Part shown: in pieces, positions 55,201 to 61,200 of the stretch | Numbering within the stretch: position 1 is the stretch's first letter | Layout of the letters: each line of letters starts with the position of its first letter | NCBI GenBank assembly: GCA_032209605.1 | Contig: JASFXZ010000001.1 | Location: 47,538,184 to 47,602,183 of the forward strand | DNA from: Mactromeris polynyma | Taxonomy: Eukaryota; Mollusca; Bivalvia; Venerida; Mactridae | DNA: 64,000 bases | Direction: 5' to 3' | Program-made: the position numbers and the translations under genes | Notes under the pieces: model-generated | Seen by the model: only the letters and a program-made list of their open reading frames with translations | The model's database searches: none | Told to the model about the DNA's origin: nothing

Positions 55201-58200
55201 GTCTAACACTAGCCTGAGTTCTGAGCCAATGATATACGAGGTACCTGATGAGGATAGTTCACAAACTACTAACAATACATGTGCTTCTAATATTAATAAG
55301 GTCGCTAAGACACCTCACATTAAAACTGATCCGATGCATCGGAGTAAATCAGAGACACAATTTTCTCACTACTTAGCAGCAGGACGAAGCAGGCGTACAG
55401 CTTACGAAGAAGATGACGTCATATATGACGATACTGGCGTTCCGGTAGATCCAACAACAGGTATAATACTAGGTAGCAGACAAAAATACAAAATTATGGA
55501 CGTCTGATTCCGACGGCAAAAGTATTCACAAAATGTCATTTCTCTCGTAAATTAAAATTCTATTTTTATTGGCGGGTGAGAACAATTCCAAAGTGAATTT
55601 ATTCGGTTTTAGGCCTACAGTCAACACCGACTAGCACAAATCTCAAGTTCCCGGATAGTTTAATGTAGGCTATTTATCAGAACATGGTCTTAATAAATAA
55701 GACCGAGGGGTCAATGGCATTCAAGATTTTTTCTGTGATGTCGGAATCAAGCTTTAGTCTGTGTGCAGTGAAAATTCAAAGCATAACATAATACGCAAAC
55801 CCTACTGCTGGTAAATACTTGTAGACAACAGTGACTTGTTCACACAATATTATTAATGCAAACGTGTCTCAGTATTTTAGCAATGGGTCCTGTTTGCTGT
55901 GGTTGGATTGAAGTTTTGCTGCACTAAATGATAGTGAGTTTTCTGTGAAAAATGTTGACATATCGGGATGACATAAATGAAACACTGTACTCGAATGCAA
56001 AATACTCTCAATCTGGTTACCGGTTTTTGAATTGATAGTTTATATCGATGGTTCAGTGCAAGACTATGGCAACTCTTATATAAATACATGGGAGTTACGA
56101 TAGTATAGCGTTGAACTCTCGATTTAGCATCGTTAGAACAATATTCGATCCCCAATATGTCAACATACGCTGACATTCCTTCAGCCTTGTTGTAGAGATG
56201 AAGAATGATTAACTTACAATAAGGGTTTTATGACTTAAACATTTTAGCGGAGGGAAGACGGTCTCAGTTCGTTCGTAAATCTACAGAACCAACTGTAGTT
56301 CACTTAACTCAGGCGAACGTGCCTCCCGTTCCCACACAGGGCCAACCACCGCCCCCAGCACTAAAACCTGTGGGGGACGACCGATTGACACAACGTCGTC
56401 AAACTGAACCGGCCTTGTCTGTTCCACGTGTTCAATTTGAAGGTATGCATGTATCACGTGATTTATAGCCACACTGTACATGCTTTACTAACATAGTGTA
56501 TAAAACTACTAACATTCACTGTGGCTATATGGACACTAAATAGAAGTTCTAATACTTTCCCCGAAAGAAACCCAGCAGTATTTACTTTTGTGTTTGCTTG
56601 GTAAATTTGGCGAAGTCGGAGCGATGGAGACAAGCAATAAGTTGGTGTACAGGTCCCGATCTCCCAAAGTATCTCAAATGGAAATCTCAGCTCAATATTG
56701 AGACACTCCCATGTTGGATCCCTTGAATGCTTTCTGAGAAAAAACTCTTCTCATTTTGTTTCCGTTTTTTAATACTGATTCTAAGTCCAGCCTCAAATGA
56801 GAACTATATCAATGATTTGATACAATATTTGAGCTAAGATTTAGCTCAAGTTGAGATTATGCGGGAGATCGAGGCCTGGTCTGTATGTACAACGAAATAT
56901 AATGATCACATTTTGGTTGAATTGTATGGACACAACATTTTATCGTGGCTCTTTTAAAATTGTTTTGTGTACAGATGGTTATAATACATTTTCAGTTCAA
57001 TTAAAATGTTTGATGCTATTAAAAGCATACGTGTAAATGCTCTTTATTTTGAGATGTTACCAGTTAAACGAAAAATTAACGCTTTGGCACTGTGCGTATT
57101 ACTGTAACGTTATGATATGCTTTTGAAATAATTAAAAAAAAGCTTGCTTTAGTAATTTCTAGTAATAATTGTGAGTCTGTGATTGCAAGGTTGTTGTCAA
57201 GAATACACGATACAACATTAGTCTAATGGTAACTTTCTTTATCACCCCTTCCAAACCTCTGGAATGAATTTGGTTGTGCTATTGTATATATGACTATAGA
57301 ATTGTTTAACTTCACTTAAAATCATCTCAGAATTAAGACCACTTCACTATTAAGACCATTTTATGAACCAGTTTCATCCACATTTTAATTATGACTGATT
57401 TTGTTCAGAAACAGTGGTTGTCTTATTGCATGTAGTAAGGTTTCACTATACATGTAATATACATATAACTGTAGACAAATTAATCGTCGGGAACAGCCTT
57501 TGTTACAAAGGAAACCAGCTTCTTGTAGCACAGAGAGTAGCTCAGACGATACATGTGATGATAACAAACTTCCAAACAATATTTTAAAACCCACTGTTGC
57601 ATATTATGAGAGTGTTTATGCAATGGCTTTGCTTTTCAAATATTGTTGAATTTATTGTAGTCCAATCACGGACGTCACATCTCGATACTGTCGCTGTACA
57701 TCTGTAACGAAGACGCGTGTAAAAGTCGGAGTACAGAGACACGTATGCGGGGCTAAATCTATTGCTACAACGCAATTACACTTCCATTACAAATTTCCCG
57801 ATGGCAGCTACCCTATGCTATCTTTTAATGACTTCTACCGCTATAAGGGTGGCTTCCTTCCTTACAAATTATATATCCTGGGTTTGTTCGAAACCGTGGC
57901 GGTGAGGGGCATGTGATTTGAAGATTAACCGTGATATAATTTTAATGGACCTCCGTGGCTCAGTGGTCACGGTTGCTGACTTCACACGCCCCCATCGCTG
58001 CAGGTTCAAATTCCATCTAGAATTGGGAATTTGTATATGAAGAAGCTATCCATCTGACTTACAGTGGTCGGTGGTTCTATCCAGGTGCCCACCTCTACCC
58101 AATATAATGCTAGAAGGAGCAGCTAGGGGTCTTTCTTCACCCTTTTATCTGGGAAAGTCATCACATGGAACTGGCTGTCCATTGTACTTAAAGTAACAGT

Positions 58201-61200
58201 CTAAAAAAGTAAAATTTGAAAATGACTACAGCTATAGGAGAAACCATGAGTTATGTTTACTTTACTAACTATATTACAATGTATACGTGTAGTCATACCA
58301 ATAGTGTCCTATGTATATATAACATGTCGACATGCTTTACTTATACACGTGTTAGATATATATGGTTCATGATTGCAGTGCAACCTATTCAAAGCGACCC
58401 TCTCTTGAATAACAACCTCTCTTCTACAATAATATCAATGTTCACTATCGTCTGAATTTATATCCAATTAAACCTCCTTAGAGCAACCCCATCAACAGTC
58501 AAAATTTCCATCTCCAAATGGGTGTTGCCCTCGTGACAGGTTGCATTGTATATCATGTAGTATTTATGTAAACCTAATACACTCTAAATGTCTAATTATT
58601 CGCTTGGAATTTTGAATGTCTTTGTAAGATCTAGGCAGCGACATACTTCAGTACATAATTTTATAAAGCAATTCAAAAGCACAAAGAAATATTACGTGTA
58701 ATGTACTATACATTGTGTTGTTATTATTATTAATACATATATTAAAGTTACATATATTTACAAGTTTGTAAAGTGACCAATTAGACATTTATGGTGGTGT
58801 ATATTGAATTAAAATTGGGTATTTAGTGTAGTTATTAAGAACACATATATTTACTCAGTACATTTAAAAACTCACATTTTTAGACTGCAAAATGTTGATA
58901 ATTTATTGCAATTTGAAGCTTATTCTTTATTAAAATGCCCAATATCTGCGATGAATTATATCGTATATGTTGCACAAACTTGAAAGAACACAAGGTACAG
59001 TCCTTTTCTAGTATCCCTGTGCAAGCAAAAAACTTGAGAAAATATGTTTTGTGCGTTTTTAAATGTGCTGAGTATACATACATTAAACCGAGTTGTTGGG
59101 ACAAGTTGACCAATTGTATTCGGTTCATTCACGTTTTCTAGCGTATAGACCGAAGTCACCTGTTGTTTTATTTGTTTTACTATCAATGAATGTTTTGATG
59201 ACATACATGTATCACAATAATATGACGAGTGATATTGTTGCTCAAAAGATTTCTAACATGTTACGGTTGATATTTTTTGGTGATAAACCATCGTCGGATG
59301 TCGGGGAGGGAGGGGGCTGGGTACTAGAATGTCGCACGGCATCATTGGTTGAGTTCTGTCGTTTTGCAGAAATAATCTCGACCAAATATTTGGTCAATAG
59401 AATTCCTGCTTTCAAACTGAATTCTCTTCAGCGTGAAGATGCAATGTTAAAAAAAATGGCTTCGCTCATTGATACTTATAATACAAAATGTGTTTTTATC
59501 AATAGAATATAACCATTTCTCTAAGCGTTTTCTCAAACCAAATAATACTTATCCTCCGCGGACTTTGAACAAGTAATTTAAAGTAACACTGTTATAGAAC
59601 AAGCGTTGTGATTGGTCCAGAAATCTTCCTGAAACCACGAAGAAACAAATAAAATTGCTGTAGTCGATACAAGCCAAATCGACAAGATATGTTGCATATA
59701 ACTCATGGGCGATGTATGCAAATTAATTGAATTATAGATCGGTCATTGGTGTCCGACGGTGGCAGTAAACATTTCGTGTGTTGTGTAGAATATTATGCTT
59801 CTCATGGTTGTATAATATCCGCTCCTCATTTTCAGATACTCTGTTGCTGTAATGTCGACTGGATCTTGAACTAAAATATTAAGTTTGAGAATGTTAAACA
59901 CTCTTTATTGCCAATTTTCATTATGGCGGTAGCTTTAGAGTGACCAAATGTTTGAATCTTTTACCAGTCATACTTAACTAACCGAAATAACTTGAACAAA
60001 CTTAACTTTTTCTAGATCTATAAGCATGTTTAATTTTATAAACAGACGAATTCTAACACTCGAAATATTTCTTGTAGTGCCATCATCCTTTGACGACGAT
60101 ACAGGTGAGAGTAAACTTGACACATCAGTAGAGTTTGCTTTCTTTTTCACAACTTGTGTGATACGCTATTTTTACTAAAACAGAGTATGCATGCTTATAG
60201 TCATTCTGCTTTAATAAGGATTCAAGTCAGAACACACACTGTTCATGATTCCGTAACGCATAAGACATGAAGAGATTTTTACCACGGTCCGAAAAGACTA
60301 AATATTCCCTGCCGCTCGTCTAAGTGACATTCGTCTTAATCCGGATACAAAATGACGTCATGTTTCTGACGCTACATTGCGTCACGGACATGTGGTATGG
60401 GATTTAGTCATTCCGAGGCGTGGGAAAATTATTTCCCCGAATTTTAGGCCAATGCGGATACACTGAGACATCATATATGTTTTATATACATTTGAATTGT
60501 ATTCACATTTTTATAGTGTATATTTACTAATTCCTGGAATCCAATAGACTTTCATCAGGCATCTTATCTGTCTTATTCACTCTGTGTTATATATTTGGAT
60601 CCACCATTTTGACATAACAAGTTTTGGGTTGATTTTCTCTGATGCAAATGATATTGTTTAAGATTAACAAGTAGTGTCTTCTGCAATTAATGATTAGTGC
60701 CGAAAACCTTCCTATTATTGTTATGCCCCCGAAGGTGAGCATATTAAAATCGCACCATCCGTCCGTCTGTGCGTCCGTCTGTGCGTCCGTCTATGCGTCC
60801 GTCAGGGCTGTAACTTGCTCATGTACTTAGGCATTTTAAAATAACTTGGCAAATATGTTCGGCACATCAAGGCGACGTGTCACTCAATTCCCACCTCTCT
60901 ACCTCGAAAGTAAAGGTTAAACTAAGAGTTTGATCATTATGGAATGCTGCATGTATGCTGAGTATAGGTGGTAGTGTCCGGGCACATTTAATCATCAGTT
61001 CCTTCACGGGGGCATTCGTCACTTACTGTGACCGCTCTTGTTTTTATTCATTTTAATTTCAATATGCATTGTGAGATTGATCAGCCTTTTGATTGATGGG
61101 TTTTTCCTTGTCTATTAAATAATTTAAGCAGTTTAAGATCGAGTGGTGGACGCAAAACTAGCCTGACATCATGTACATGAGGAGAGCACTCGTTTCTCTT

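Larger units (their letters stand above)
56443..60077 (+). other. Intron 21 (3.6 kb)
   Basis: Holds a MITE B end, hairpin repeat D copy 2, a SINE and a MITE C, listed separately. An open frame of 139 codons at 59093-59512 has no ATG at its opening, no splice support and no recognisable homology. The rest shows nothing. Confidence 0.6.

Noticed and set aside
59093..59512. 139-codon plus-strand frame in intron 21
   Set aside because: Opens at TTG, has no homology I recognise and no fitting splice sites; a frame this long is expected about once by chance in a window of this size and composition.
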